Source of the DNA: an uncultured Faecalibacterium sp.
GTDB taxonomy: Bacteria > Bacillota > Clostridia > Oscillospirales > Ruminococcaceae
NCBI GenBank assembly: GCA_934513205.1
Contig: CAKSWU010000039.1
Span: 1 to 10,315 of the forward strand
Length of the DNA: 10,315 nucleotides
Direction of reading: 5' to 3'
Part shown: one piece after another, positions 1-5,957 of the stretch
Numbering within the stretch: position 1 is the first letter of the stretch
Layout: every line of letters begins with the position of its first letter
The notes under the pieces: generated by a model
What the model saw: only the letters and a program-made list of their open reading frames with translations
What the model was told of the DNA's origin: nothing
Database searches by the model: none
Made by a program: the position numbers and the translations under genes

Positions 1-240
1 CCGGAAAAGTGGTACGATCTCATTTTTATGGATATCCAGATGCCGGTCATGAACGGCTATGAAGCCACTGCTGCGATCCGTGCGCTTGCCGGCAACCGTG
101 GAAAGGTGCCCATCATTGCCATGACGGCGAATGCCTTTGCCGAGGACGTGCAGCTGGCAAAGAACACAGGCATGAACGAGCATATCGCCAAACCGCTAGA
201 TTTGAATAAGCTGAACGATGTGCTGAAACAGTGGCTGTGA
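1..240 (+). CDS. Hybrid sensor histidine kinase / response regulator, C-terminal receiver domain (5' truncated by window edge)
   Basis: The frame is open from base 1 to a TGA at 238-240 and gives 79 residues of a CheY-like receiver domain. The phosphoacceptor is the Asp in IFMDIQMPVMNGYEA (fragment residue 11), followed by the switch Thr in MTANAF (residue 42) and the conserved Lys in AKPLD (residue 64). The domain ends the protein with a typical LNDVLKQWL helix. The MDIQMPVMNGYEAT and MTANAFAED wording is most usual in receiver domains fused to the C-terminus of hybrid histidine kinases, where Asp phosphorylation relays a sensed signal; a stand-alone regulator with no output domain cannot be excluded because the N-terminus lies outside the window. 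No partner gene follows it closely. A hairpin about 65 nt after the stop may terminate its transcript. Confidence 0.93.
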   Translation, partial: PEKWYDLIFMDIQMPVMNGYEATAAIRALAGNRGKVPIIAMTANAFAEDVQLAKNTGMNEHIAKPLDLNKLNDVLKQWL

Positions 241-302
241 TCTGTGCATTGCAGCAAGGCGCGTGATACTGTTGACCGGGCAATCAAAAAGCATGAAATG
301 AA

Positions 303-360
303 GAACGCCGAGGAACCCCTTCCCATGTGGAAGGAACCCTCGGTGTTCGTTTAGTTTATG
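303..360. terminator. Hairpin, probable (bidirectional) terminator
   Basis: Bases 303-313 pair with 338-348 (GAACGCCGAGG with CCTCGGTGTTC, one G-T wobble), with a further short inner stem CTTCC/GGAAG. On the plus strand it is followed by the T-rich GTTTAGTTTATG, which suits termination of the histidine kinase transcript. On the minus strand it is followed by a moderately T-rich stretch and starts 3 nt after the stop of a possible minus-strand reading frame (351 onward). The T-tracts are imperfect, so strength is uncertain. Confidence 0.6.
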
Positions 361-482
361 TAGCAGCGGTCCTGTTTTATAAGCCAATCTTCACACAGCC
401 GTTGCGCTTCGTCCTTTGTGCAGCAGGTGCAGTTGAAAAGCCGGCACAGGAAAACGAGCAGGCTCGATAAGAAAAGATTGCC
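351..482 (-). pseudogene. Possible decayed or unusually started small minus-strand gene tail
   Basis: On the minus strand an open frame runs through this spacer and stops with TAA at 351-353. Its last part reads LFNCTCCTKDEAQRLCEDWL, then nine more residues. The clustered Cys residues followed by an amphipathic charged helix look protein-like rather than random, and the stop is directly followed by the 303-348 hairpin, as expected at a gene end. There is no in-frame ATG or GTG. The only TTG (513-515) lies inside the 472-523 terminator and has no ribosome binding site. I therefore read it as a remnant of a small gene whose 5' end was lost. It may also be chance, and I recognise no family. Confidence 0.25.
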
Positions 483-523
483 GGGAGTTGACCGAGGGTG
501 GTCGGCTCCCGGCAATCTTTTTT
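472..523. terminator. Strong bidirectional rho-independent terminator
   Basis: AAAAGATTGCCGGGAG (472-487) is the exact complement of CTCCCGGCAATCTTTT (506-521), a 16-bp perfect outer stem. An inner GACC/GGTC pair (490-493 with 500-503) closes a GAGGGT loop. The plus strand ends in TTTTTT (518-523) and the minus strand in TTTT, so it can work in both directions. It insulates the XRE gene from the histidine kinase side. Its distance from the kinase stop (over 230 nt) suggests it once served another gene. Confidence 0.85.
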
Positions 524-590
524 CGTCGGTTCAATCTTTAACGGAACAATTCATCTCTATCGATTGTGTATGTTGATGCAGCCAACAGGT

Positions 591-626
591 ATCCTATGGA
601 GTGTAAAGAACACGATAGGATGAGGT
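591..626 (+). promoter_or_regulatory. Inverted repeat over the leader and ribosome binding site of the XRE gene (candidate operator or RNA hairpin)
   Basis: ATCCTAT (591-597) and ATAGGAT (615-621) are perfect 7-bp inverted repeats. Inside them GTGT and ACAC also pair with a small bulge, leaving a short A-rich loop. The right arm overlaps the Shine-Dalgarno stretch AGGATGAGG (618-626) that precedes the ATG at 633. It could be an operator for autoregulation by the XRE protein, a hairpin that hides the ribosome binding site, or both. ATAGGAT recurs at 1052-1058 ahead of the next gene, which favours an operator. I see no convincing -35/-10 pair upstream. Confidence 0.45.
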
Positions 627-632
627 TGCACT

Positions 633-971
633 ATGAAAGAGCTTTTTGGACAGCGACTGCGTGAGCAGCGTATAAAGCATGGGTTGACGCTGGAACAACT
701 TGCGGAAAAATCCGAACTTTCCTCCAACTATATCGGTATGGTAGAGCGTGGCTTAAAGGAACCCGGTCTTGCCACTATCGTCAAACTTCTGAATGCTCTG
801 AATATTTCCGCAGACACATTGCTGTGTGATCTGGTTCCCAGTGCATCCCATGTGACCGATGAAGAGATTTGCAAGCGGCTGGAAGGCTTGACCCCTATTC
901 AGAAAAAGGCAGCACTCGACTTGCTGGACACCTATATCGCCAATCTCCCGTATCTTACAAACGAAGAATAA
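633..971 (+). CDS. XRE/Cro-C1 family helix-turn-helix transcriptional regulator
   Basis: A 112-residue protein. Residues about 6-64 form a classic HTH_3 domain: LREQRIKHGLTLEQLAEKS, the recognition helix region around SSNYIGMVERG, then PGLATIVKLLNALNISADTLL. The remaining ~48 residues are a short helical tail with TPIQKKAALDLLDTYI, probably for dimerisation; there is no peptidase or ligand-binding domain. The ATG at 633 has an AGGATGAGG ribosome binding site 6 nt upstream. Proteins like this are usually DNA-binding repressors of their own and neighbouring genes and are common on clostridial integrative elements. It is flanked by a strong terminator upstream and another at 988-1016, so it is a single-gene transcript. 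Targets are unknown; the shared ATAGGAT motif suggests itself and the gene at 1096. Confidence 0.92.
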   Translation: MKELFGQRLREQRIKHGLTLEQLAEKSELSSNYIGMVERGLKEPGLATIVKLLNALNISADTLLCDLVPSASHVTDEEICKRLEGLTPIQKKAALDLLDTYIANLPYLTNEE

Positions 972-987
972 TCTGCAACCCTTGCAA

Positions 988-1026
988 GCGTATCGGCTGG
1001 TATTTAGTCGGTACGCTTTTCTTTTG
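988..1026 (+). terminator. Rho-independent terminator after the XRE gene
   Basis: GCGTATCGGCT (988-998) pairs with AGTCGGTACGC (1006-1016) over 11 bp with two G-T wobbles and a 7-nt loop. It is followed by TTTTCTTTT (1017-1025). It begins 16 nt after the XRE stop codon. Confidence 0.8.
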
Positions 1027-1039
1027 CATTCCTTTCGGC

Positions 1040-1071
1040 TATAATCATCTTATAGGATGTATTATTTCCTA
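1040..1071 (+). promoter_or_regulatory. Probable -10 element plus inverted repeat upstream of the 1096 gene
   Basis: TATAAT at 1040-1045 is a perfect -10 hexamer, 50 nt ahead of the ATG at 1096; the -35 region (about 1017-1022) is only T-rich. Just downstream, TAGGA (1053-1057) and TCCTA (1067-1071) form a short dyad where a bound repressor would block initiation. The left half is ATAGGATG, identical over 8 bases to 615-622 in the XRE leader, so this may be a second XRE operator. The sites are seen; the regulation is inferred. Confidence 0.4.
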
Positions 1072-1095
1072 AAGAATTGATTTTGGGGTGTCAAG

Positions 1096-1614
1096 ATGAG
1101 AGAACTGCGGTACAGCATTTTAGCCGACATTCAGGATGCAATCGAGCGCGCAAAGCAGGGTAAGCTGGCGTTGTACTGGCAGCGCACCATTCAGCGGGAA
1201 TACCACTGCAAAAAGGCCACCCCCGCCGAACAGCAGGCGTATGAGCAGTTGCAGAGCATTCTTTCCGAAGTGCCGCAATGGAGCGATGAAGAAGAACTGC
1301 ACCATGACATGGAGAACATCGAGGGCAAGCTCTGGTTCTGCCATTTCTGGGATGACCACTATTCCATGGTGCAGCTGACGGAAGATCGCAACGGAAAATA
1401 CTCCACAGCCTACGTTCTGGATAGAGAAACCACCCCGGATGTGCGTAAGGCAGCGGCATTACAGGCACAGAAAGAACTTGCGGACCGTATGCGGGCGTGG
1501 GGTGTTTCGCTTCTGAATGCGCCTGTTCCTGAACAGATGAAGTATGCTTCTTTAGCAGAAGCTGCTTCTCACCTCATGCAAGTTCTGAACGACCCGGAAC
1601 ACATCACTGGGTAA
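1096..1614 (+). CDS. Hypothetical protein, 172 residues, family not recognised
   Basis: The ATG at 1096 has GGGGTG about 5 nt upstream, and the frame runs to TAA at 1612-1614. The protein is soluble, charged and Gln/Glu-rich with no signal peptide or membrane segment. The N-terminal half is helical (DIQDAIERAKQGKLALYWQR and an EQQAYEQLQSIL helix). A Trp/His-rich centre follows (KLWFCHFWDDHYSMVQL), which may form a beta sheet and ends in STAYVLDRETTPDV. The last third is again helical with an Ala-rich QAQKELADRMRAW segment. I see no catalytic or DNA-binding motif. It lies between an XRE regulator and oriT-like hairpins, so it may be cargo or an accessory gene of a mobile element; that is inference from position only. 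Confidence 0.8.
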   Translation: MRELRYSILADIQDAIERAKQGKLALYWQRTIQREYHCKKATPAEQQAYEQLQSILSEVPQWSDEEELHHDMENIEGKLWFCHFWDDHYSMVQLTEDRNGKYSTAYVLDRETTPDVRKAAALQAQKELADRMRAWGVSLLNAPVPEQMKYASLAEAASHLMQVLNDPEHITG

Positions 1615-1620
1615 AAAGCG

Positions 1621-1740
1621 TCCCGCAGGAATGCGCAGCCTGCATTGGGAAAAATGCAGATCAAAGGGGCTTGGGGTGTTCCCCAACAAGCGTTTTGCAT
1701 CGCAAAATAGGCGTTTGTATAGACAGACGCACTGCTTGCC
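1621..1740. other. Array of consecutive hairpins resembling an oriT region of a clostridial mobilisable/conjugative element (remnant)
   Basis: Four inverted repeats follow one another in 91 nt: CTGCATT/AATGCAG (1640-1646 with 1653-1659), TTGGGG/CCCCAA (1671-1676 with 1681-1686), TTTTGC/GCAAAA (1693-1698 with 1702-1707), and GCGTTTGT/ACAGACGC (1711-1718 with 1723-1730, one wobble), then ACTGCTTGCC. None has a T-tract, so they are not terminators. From memory, the arrangement of a G-run/C-run hairpin followed by GTATAGACAGACGC and a CTTGCC end resembles sequence ahead of mobC/relaxase genes in Firmicute integrative elements; this could not be checked. No relaxase or MobC gene follows; a start at 1747 opens only a 14-codon frame. 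I read it as the isolated scar of a lost or deleted element. Confidence 0.45.
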
Positions 1741-1778
1741 ACAACAATGCGTCCTTTCAGTCCGTATTCAGCCAATTT

Positions 1779-1803
1779 TAGCTCTAGTTAAACATGAGAG
1801 CTA
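1779..1803. repeat. Perfect 7-bp inverted repeat at the end of the membrane-protein fragment
   Basis: TAGCTCT (1779-1785) and AGAGCTA (1797-1803) flank an 11-nt loop. It covers the stop codon of the minus-strand fragment at 1784-1786. There is no T-tract on either side in the right orientation, so a terminator is not well supported. A chance pair or a recombination boundary is possible. Confidence 0.3.
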
Positions 1804-1954
1804 TCAGGAAGAAAATCATAGCAATACCAACGAGCCAAGGGATGATTTTCTCTTGATGGAACTCTCTGAATCCCAAAGATCTTATAAACAGAACACCCAA
1901 TAGGCTGATGATGCACAGTGCAGTAACGGTAAGATAGTAATTTATAATAAAAAA
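1784..1954 (-). pseudogene. C-terminal fragment of a two-helix membrane protein, no start codon
   Basis: Reading the minus strand directly after the Nudix stop codon, and in the same frame, an open stretch of 56 codons ends at TAG (1784-1786). It contains two clear hydrophobic segments, TVTALCIISLLGVLFI and WLVGIAMIFFLIALMF, joined by a short loop with RSLGFREFHQEK. This is a convincing membrane hairpin, not random sequence. There is no in-frame ATG, GTG or TTG between the Nudix stop and the first helix and no ribosome binding site, so it cannot be translated by itself in a standard way. Most likely the 5' part of a small membrane-protein gene was removed when the present junction with the Nudix gene formed. 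I do not recognise the family. Confidence 0.45.
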
Positions 1955-2353
1955 TTATAATTCAGGACGAATTTGCGCCAAAAGGATCCGGTCCGCCGGA
2001 AGCCACGGAACAGAATCAAGCTCCTCTTTAGTCAGCCAGCGTGCAGCCTCGGCTTCTTTCAGCACCAGTTCGCCGGAGACCACCTCGCACCAGAAACAGT
2101 CCATGGAAAGATGGAAGGTCGGATAATCGTATTCAATGGTACCAATCAAATCGCCTACCGCGATCTCGGTATCCAGCTCTTCCCGGATCTCTCGTTTCAG
2201 TGCCTGCTGCGGGGTTTCACCCGGCTCGATTTTGCCGCCCGGGAACTCCCATCCGCCCTTGTACTCGCCGTAGCCGCGGGCAGTGGCATAAATTTTATGT
2301 TTCGTCTGAATATCGTCGCAGATCACGGCTGCAACAACGCGAATCATTTTCAT
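1955..2353 (-). CDS. MutT-type Nudix hydrolase, (8-oxo-)dGTP pyrophosphatase-like
   Basis: A 132-residue single-domain Nudix protein. The Nudix box starts at G40 and reads GKIEPGETPQQALKREIREE, with G40, E46, R54, E55 and the metal-binding E58-E59 in place; the usual late Gly is Asp61. The preceding GGWEFPGGK and overall length match MutT and the (8-oxo)-dGTP diphosphatase subfamily, which hydrolyse oxidised or non-canonical nucleoside triphosphates to monophosphates and pyrophosphate in the cytoplasm. The substrate here is inferred; other Nudix members act on NAD-like or modified nucleotides. The start at 2353 has AGGAG 7 nt upstream; a second ATG two codons later is less well placed. It is the last intact gene of the helicase operon, 14 nt after the SANT-like gene, which links it to that operon rather than to general housekeeping. 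Confidence 0.92.
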   Translation of the reverse strand: MKMIRVVAAVICDDIQTKHKIYATARGYGEYKGGWEFPGGKIEPGETPQQALKREIREELDTEIAVGDLIGTIEYDYPTFHLSMDCFWCEVVSGELVLKEAEAARWLTKEELDSVPWLPADRILLAQIRPEL

Positions 2354-2367
2354 GAAAATCTCCTGAA

Positions 2368-2736
2368 TTATTTTTCATAATAGAGCGGACAACCCAGTTT
2401 TCTCAATTTGGATTCGATTGCTCCTGTAGAACGTTTTAGAATCAAAGAAATTCGTTTGACGCTGTTCCCCTGCTGGTGGAGCCGCAATAATTCACGTTCT
2501 TCTTTTTGCGACCATGCTGTTCCAGCGCGAGAATAACGCTCTGCCTTTTTGTTTCGAGGAAGAGACTTCAGATATTCAGCGGTAGATTCAATGGAGCAAT
2601 GTTCCAATACGATTTTTAATGCTTCTTGAATTTCTTCCTGAGCACAACTATCATTTTCAGACAGAATCCAACCGGTTAAAGGATTAATACCTTTTGCAAG
2701 AGTTTCAATTATGGTGCGAGCCAGCATATCGTCCAT
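2368..2736 (-). CDS. Small SANT/HTH-like protein with helicase-associated N-terminal motif
   Basis: A 122-residue protein starting 6 nt after the stop of the helicase gene. The N-terminal part has GINPLTG (residues 16-22) in a pattern like the 'xxGxxPxTGexL' motif that often accompanies clostridial helicases and DNA-binding proteins. The C-terminal part (about 74-115) reads AWSQKEERELLRLHQQG then VKRISLILKRSTGAIESKLR, a three-helix SANT/Myb or HTH-like fold with a conserved Trp and a basic final helix, suited to DNA binding. The ribosome binding site is a weak GGGG about 9 nt before the ATG, so translational coupling to the helicase is likely. Its sequence looks more AT-rich than the genes on either side, which may mean a separate origin. 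A partner or recruiter role for the helicase is inference. Confidence 0.82.
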   Translation of the reverse strand: MDDMLARTIIETLAKGINPLTGWILSENDSCAQEEIQEALKIVLEHCSIESTAEYLKSLPRNKKAERYSRAGTAWSQKEERELLRLHQQGNSVKRISLILKRSTGAIESKLRKLGCPLYYEK

Positions 2737-2742
2737 AGTATG

Positions 2743-5700
2743 TTACCCCACGATCAATTTGTTGGTCTTTTTGAGGAACTTTGCAGGGATCGGGCGGTCC
2801 AGCCGCCATGTGATGTTCATGGGGCGGGAACCCTCATGCTTCACATAGTTCACCGTACCCAGATAGGTATACGCTCCTGCACCGCCAAAACGGGCGTCCG
2901 ACTTAAACTCACGGACAAATAGCAGTACACGGCTTCCCTTCTCCCGATGATGAATATATCGTTGACCGGTAGCCGAATTTTCTGCGGTCGTACTCTGGCT
3001 CTGCCAGTGGAACAGGCTCTCGTTGATGGAGTAATCTTTGTACATGGTAGTTGGCGAATAATCCTTGTCCGCTTTATTCAAGGTCACAAAGAACACGTCC
3101 AGATTCTTGTCCGGCAGCCATTTCACGCCCTCGCGGACAGTAGCAGGTTTCAGAAAGTCCAGCGCCACCAGCAGCTGGTCACGAGTATAAGTGCAGTGCA
3201 AATCCAGCGGGCAGTCAAAACCAACATCTACCGGCTCATCGATAAAGTCAATTCGATTATACTGATAATGCAAAAGTGTTTGCAATTCACTCAGCAAAAC
3301 CGGGCTGTCCGAGAGAACATATAGGTTATCGAGAACTTCTTCATCATCCCAATGTTCTGCAGCTTTGCCCCATACAGTCACATAGAACATCTGCAGCATT
3401 CGCTGTTCTCGCGGCGATAGTGCTGCAAAATCAGTGTCGTCCAACTTGGGCAAAAGGTTCAACAGAAACTGAATCCACCTGCGGGAATCCACGACCGCAA
3501 AGCGTGCAAGTGCTTTGGTCATGGTTTCTTCCAGTAGTTCCGTAAAGTCGGAAGCCGTCCCTGCACGGACACACAGACGGGCAAAGCAGATTTTCTTACT
3601 GTAAATCGCACGTGGGTCGAGATGGTAGTAATCGAGAAAATTCCCCAGTGTCAACGGCAGGCCGGTATCTTCTGTGAAGGAGGCTGCCCGTGCCACAAGG
3701 CCGGAAGTGCGGTCATAAGATGCACTGATATTATCCAGCACATACTTTGCTGCGATTTTTTCCAGCTGAATGTAGCAGCCTTTTGGCGCAGAGAGAAAAC
3801 CTTCCTTGATTTCCCGGCTTACACTGCGGGTGGTATTGGAAAGCAGTGCTGCAAACTTCTCCTCAAAATTATACTTTTTGTTTGCCTGACCGATAAAATC
3901 CAGCACGGTCAGGCATTCTTTGTTTTCGGCCAGACGCAGGCCGCGGCCCAGCTGCTGCAAAAACACGGTCAGCGATTCCGTGGGACGCAGGAACAGCACC
4001 GTGTTCACCTCGGGGATATCCACGCCCTCGTTGTAAATGTCCACCACAAAGAGAAAACGGAGCTTCCCGGAAACCAGCCGCTGCTTGGCGGCGTTGCGCT
4101 CCTCGTCGGGAGAATCGCCGGTTAGTGCCATAGACGGGATGCCGTGGGTATTAAAGTAGCGCGCCATAAATTGGGCATGAGCAATGGAAACGCAGAAACC
4201 CAGCCCCTTCACCTCGTTGATGTCCGTCACATATCTTAGGATAGAGTTCACTACAAGGTCGGCACGCCGCTCTGCCACCAAACCGCTGAGGGTGTACAGA
4301 TTAGACAGTTCGTTTTTGTCGTATCCGCCCGTGCGCCATTTCAGGCTGCTCAAATCTGCCGTGTCGGTCACACCGAAATATTGGAAGGGACAAAGCAGTT
4401 TCCGGTCAATCGCCTCCGGCAGACGGATCTCGGCGGCAATGCGCCCGCCGAAATAGTCCAGAACGCTTTTGCCATCCATGCGTTCCGGGGTAGCGGTCAA
4501 TCCAAGCAGGATCTTCGGCTGGTAATATTCCAGCAGCTTCTGATAAGTGGGTGCAGCTGCATGGTGGAATTCGTCTACAACGATGTAATCGTAAAAATCC
4601 GCTGCCGTTTTGGCAGCGAGCTCCTGAGAATTGAAGGTCTGGATAGAAACAAACAGATGGTCGATGCTGTCAGCCTTGTGGCTGCCCACAAATAGCTCAC
4701 CGAAATTGGCATCCTTCAGTACCGCCCGGAAGGTGTACAGACTTTGCTTTAGGATCTCCTCCCGGTGTGCTACGAACAGCAAGCGGCAGGGCTGCCCCGG
4801 ATGCTGTCTGCAGAAGCGTTTGTAATCCAGTGCGGAGATCACAGTTTTGCCGGTGCCGGTAGCGGCCACCACCAAGTTGCGATTATACCCCCGAACGGTG
4901 CGCTCGGCATCCAGTCGGTCCAGAATTTCCTGCTGGTAGGAATAGGGCAGAATATCCAGGGTGTAGATCCCGCTGTGGTCGGTCTCGCTGTATTTTTCGG
5001 CTTTCAGGGCGCGGGTCAGCCGTTCCCGCTGTCCTTCATCGTAATATTCAAACTCGCTGGAATTCCAGTAGCTTTCAAAGGTGGCTGCGATCTTTTCAAT
5101 GGTCTCCGGCAGGTCCTTTCGGGTCACCTTGACGTTCCATTCCAGACCGCTGGAAATTGCCGCATTGGACAGGTTGGAGGAACCAACATACGCTGTGGTA
5201 AAGCCGGTGTCCCGGTAAAACACATAGGTTTTTGCGTGCAGGCGGGTACGCTTGGTGTCGTAGCTGACCTTGATCTTCGTATTGGGCAGCGCGCGCAGCT
5301 CCTCGATGGCTTTTACGTCCGTAGCGCCCATATAAGAGGTGGTGATGATGCGCAATTCGCCGCCGCTTTGTGCAAACTGCCGCAGCTCGTCCATGATGAG
5401 GCGCAAGCCGCTCCACTTGATAAAGGAGACCAGCATATCAATGCGGTCGGCGGAAACAATCTCCTTTTTCAGCTCCGTGTACATCTGCGGCTCATGGATA
5501 GCGCCGGTAAACAGGGAGCTTTGTGCAATGGAGGTTTCCGGGCGGTCAAGGTCTTTTGCGCTTTTTCCTGTAGCAAGGCGCGGGTCATTCTGCTGCAAAA
5601 GCGCAAGAAGCTGCTCTGCCCGCTGGTCAACACCGAGCGCGGCAAAGTCAGCTTCCTGTGTGGTGCTCTGGATGGTGGTCACGATCTGATTTGCCAGCTG

Positions 5701-5901
5701 GATCTGTGCCTCGATGCCGCCGCCGTTGTCCTGCACGTTCTCAAGACCCTTCTGCACCACATCGGTCAAATACTGCGCCAGCACTTTGGCAGCCTCCGCC
5801 GTGTCGATGGGCGCAGTGGACTTGCGGGCTTCCGGAATCTCTGCAAGCTCGCGGTTCAGCGCGTTGTTGATGACCTGTTCGTACAGTCCGGGGTAGAGCA
5901 T
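2743..5901 (-). CDS. PLD-like nuclease / DEAD-DEAH superfamily 2 helicase / DUF3427 protein
   Basis: I place the start at ATG 5899-5901 (1052 residues): it has AAGGAAG about 8 nt upstream and lies below a good promoter. The open frame extends to 6063, but that extension crosses the promoter and has no ribosome binding site. Domains in order: a helical N-terminus (1-120); a single PLD phosphodiesterase domain (about 135-260) with HAK at 222-224 and GSSN at 240-243; an SF2 helicase with Walker A ATGTGKT (347-353), DEFH (443-446), TAT (469-471) and motif VI QQLGRGLR (649-656); and a C-terminal DUF3427 region ending in HWQSQS, VLLFVREFK and YLGTVNY signatures. PLD domains of this family cleave phosphodiester bonds and the motor translocates on nucleic acid using ATP. 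This domain order is known in bacteria and is often accessory; a role in phage or plasmid defence is plausible but not shown here. It is not a type I restriction HsdR: there is no PD-(D/E)XK domain and no hsdM/hsdS. Confidence 0.95.
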   Translation of the reverse strand: MLYPGLYEQVINNALNRELAEIPEARKSTAPIDTAEAAKVLAQYLTDVVQKGLENVQDNGGGIEAQIQLANQIVTTIQSTTQEADFAALGVDQRAEQLLALLQQNDPRLATGKSAKDLDRPETSIAQSSLFTGAIHEPQMYTELKKEIVSADRIDMLVSFIKWSGLRLIMDELRQFAQSGGELRIITTSYMGATDVKAIEELRALPNTKIKVSYDTKRTRLHAKTYVFYRDTGFTTAYVGSSNLSNAAISSGLEWNVKVTRKDLPETIEKIAATFESYWNSSEFEYYDEGQRERLTRALKAEKYSETDHSGIYTLDILPYSYQQEILDRLDAERTVRGYNRNLVVAATGTGKTVISALDYKRFCRQHPGQPCRLLFVAHREEILKQSLYTFRAVLKDANFGELFVGSHKADSIDHLFVSIQTFNSQELAAKTAADFYDYIVVDEFHHAAAPTYQKLLEYYQPKILLGLTATPERMDGKSVLDYFGGRIAAEIRLPEAIDRKLLCPFQYFGVTDTADLSSLKWRTGGYDKNELSNLYTLSGLVAERRADLVVNSILRYVTDINEVKGLGFCVSIAHAQFMARYFNTHGIPSMALTGDSPDEERNAAKQRLVSGKLRFLFVVDIYNEGVDIPEVNTVLFLRPTESLTVFLQQLGRGLRLAENKECLTVLDFIGQANKKYNFEEKFAALLSNTTRSVSREIKEGFLSAPKGCYIQLEKIAAKYVLDNISASYDRTSGLVARAASFTEDTGLPLTLGNFLDYYHLDPRAIYSKKICFARLCVRAGTASDFTELLEETMTKALARFAVVDSRRWIQFLLNLLPKLDDTDFAALSPREQRMLQMFYVTVWGKAAEHWDDEEVLDNLYVLSDSPVLLSELQTLLHYQYNRIDFIDEPVDVGFDCPLDLHCTYTRDQLLVALDFLKPATVREGVKWLPDKNLDVFFVTLNKADKDYSPTTMYKDYSINESLFHWQSQSTTAENSATGQRYIHHREKGSRVLLFVREFKSDARFGGAGAYTYLGTVNYVKHEGSRPMNITWRLDRPIPAKFLKKTNKLIVG

Positions 5902-5928
5902 CGGTGCACTTCCTTGCCGTTTTCTTTT

Positions 5929-5957
5929 ATTATAGCGCCCGGTAGAAGAATATTCAA
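5929..5957 (-). promoter_or_regulatory. Sigma-A-type promoter of the helicase operon
   Basis: On the minus strand TTGAAT (5957-5952) and a perfect TATAAT (5934-5929) are separated by exactly 17 nt. Transcription would start near 5922, giving a leader of about 20 nt that carries AAGGAAG before the ATG at 5901. Separate transcription of the helicase operon from the csm operon is supported by the terminator upstream at 6081-6111. Confidence 0.8.

Noticed and set aside
1569..1775. 68-codon minus-strand frame across the hairpin array
   Set aside because: It crosses all the inverted repeats and the end of the 1096 gene, and has no ribosome binding site. The inverted repeats explain the sequence better.
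1747..1788. Short plus-strand frame after the oriT-like hairpins considered as the start of mobC
   Set aside because: It stops after 14 codons and carries no MobC-like sequence that I can recognise.
2743..5901. Type I restriction endonuclease subunit (HsdR)
   Set aside because: The nuclease domain is PLD type with HAK/GSSN, the C-terminus is DUF3427, and there are no hsdM or hsdS genes nearby.
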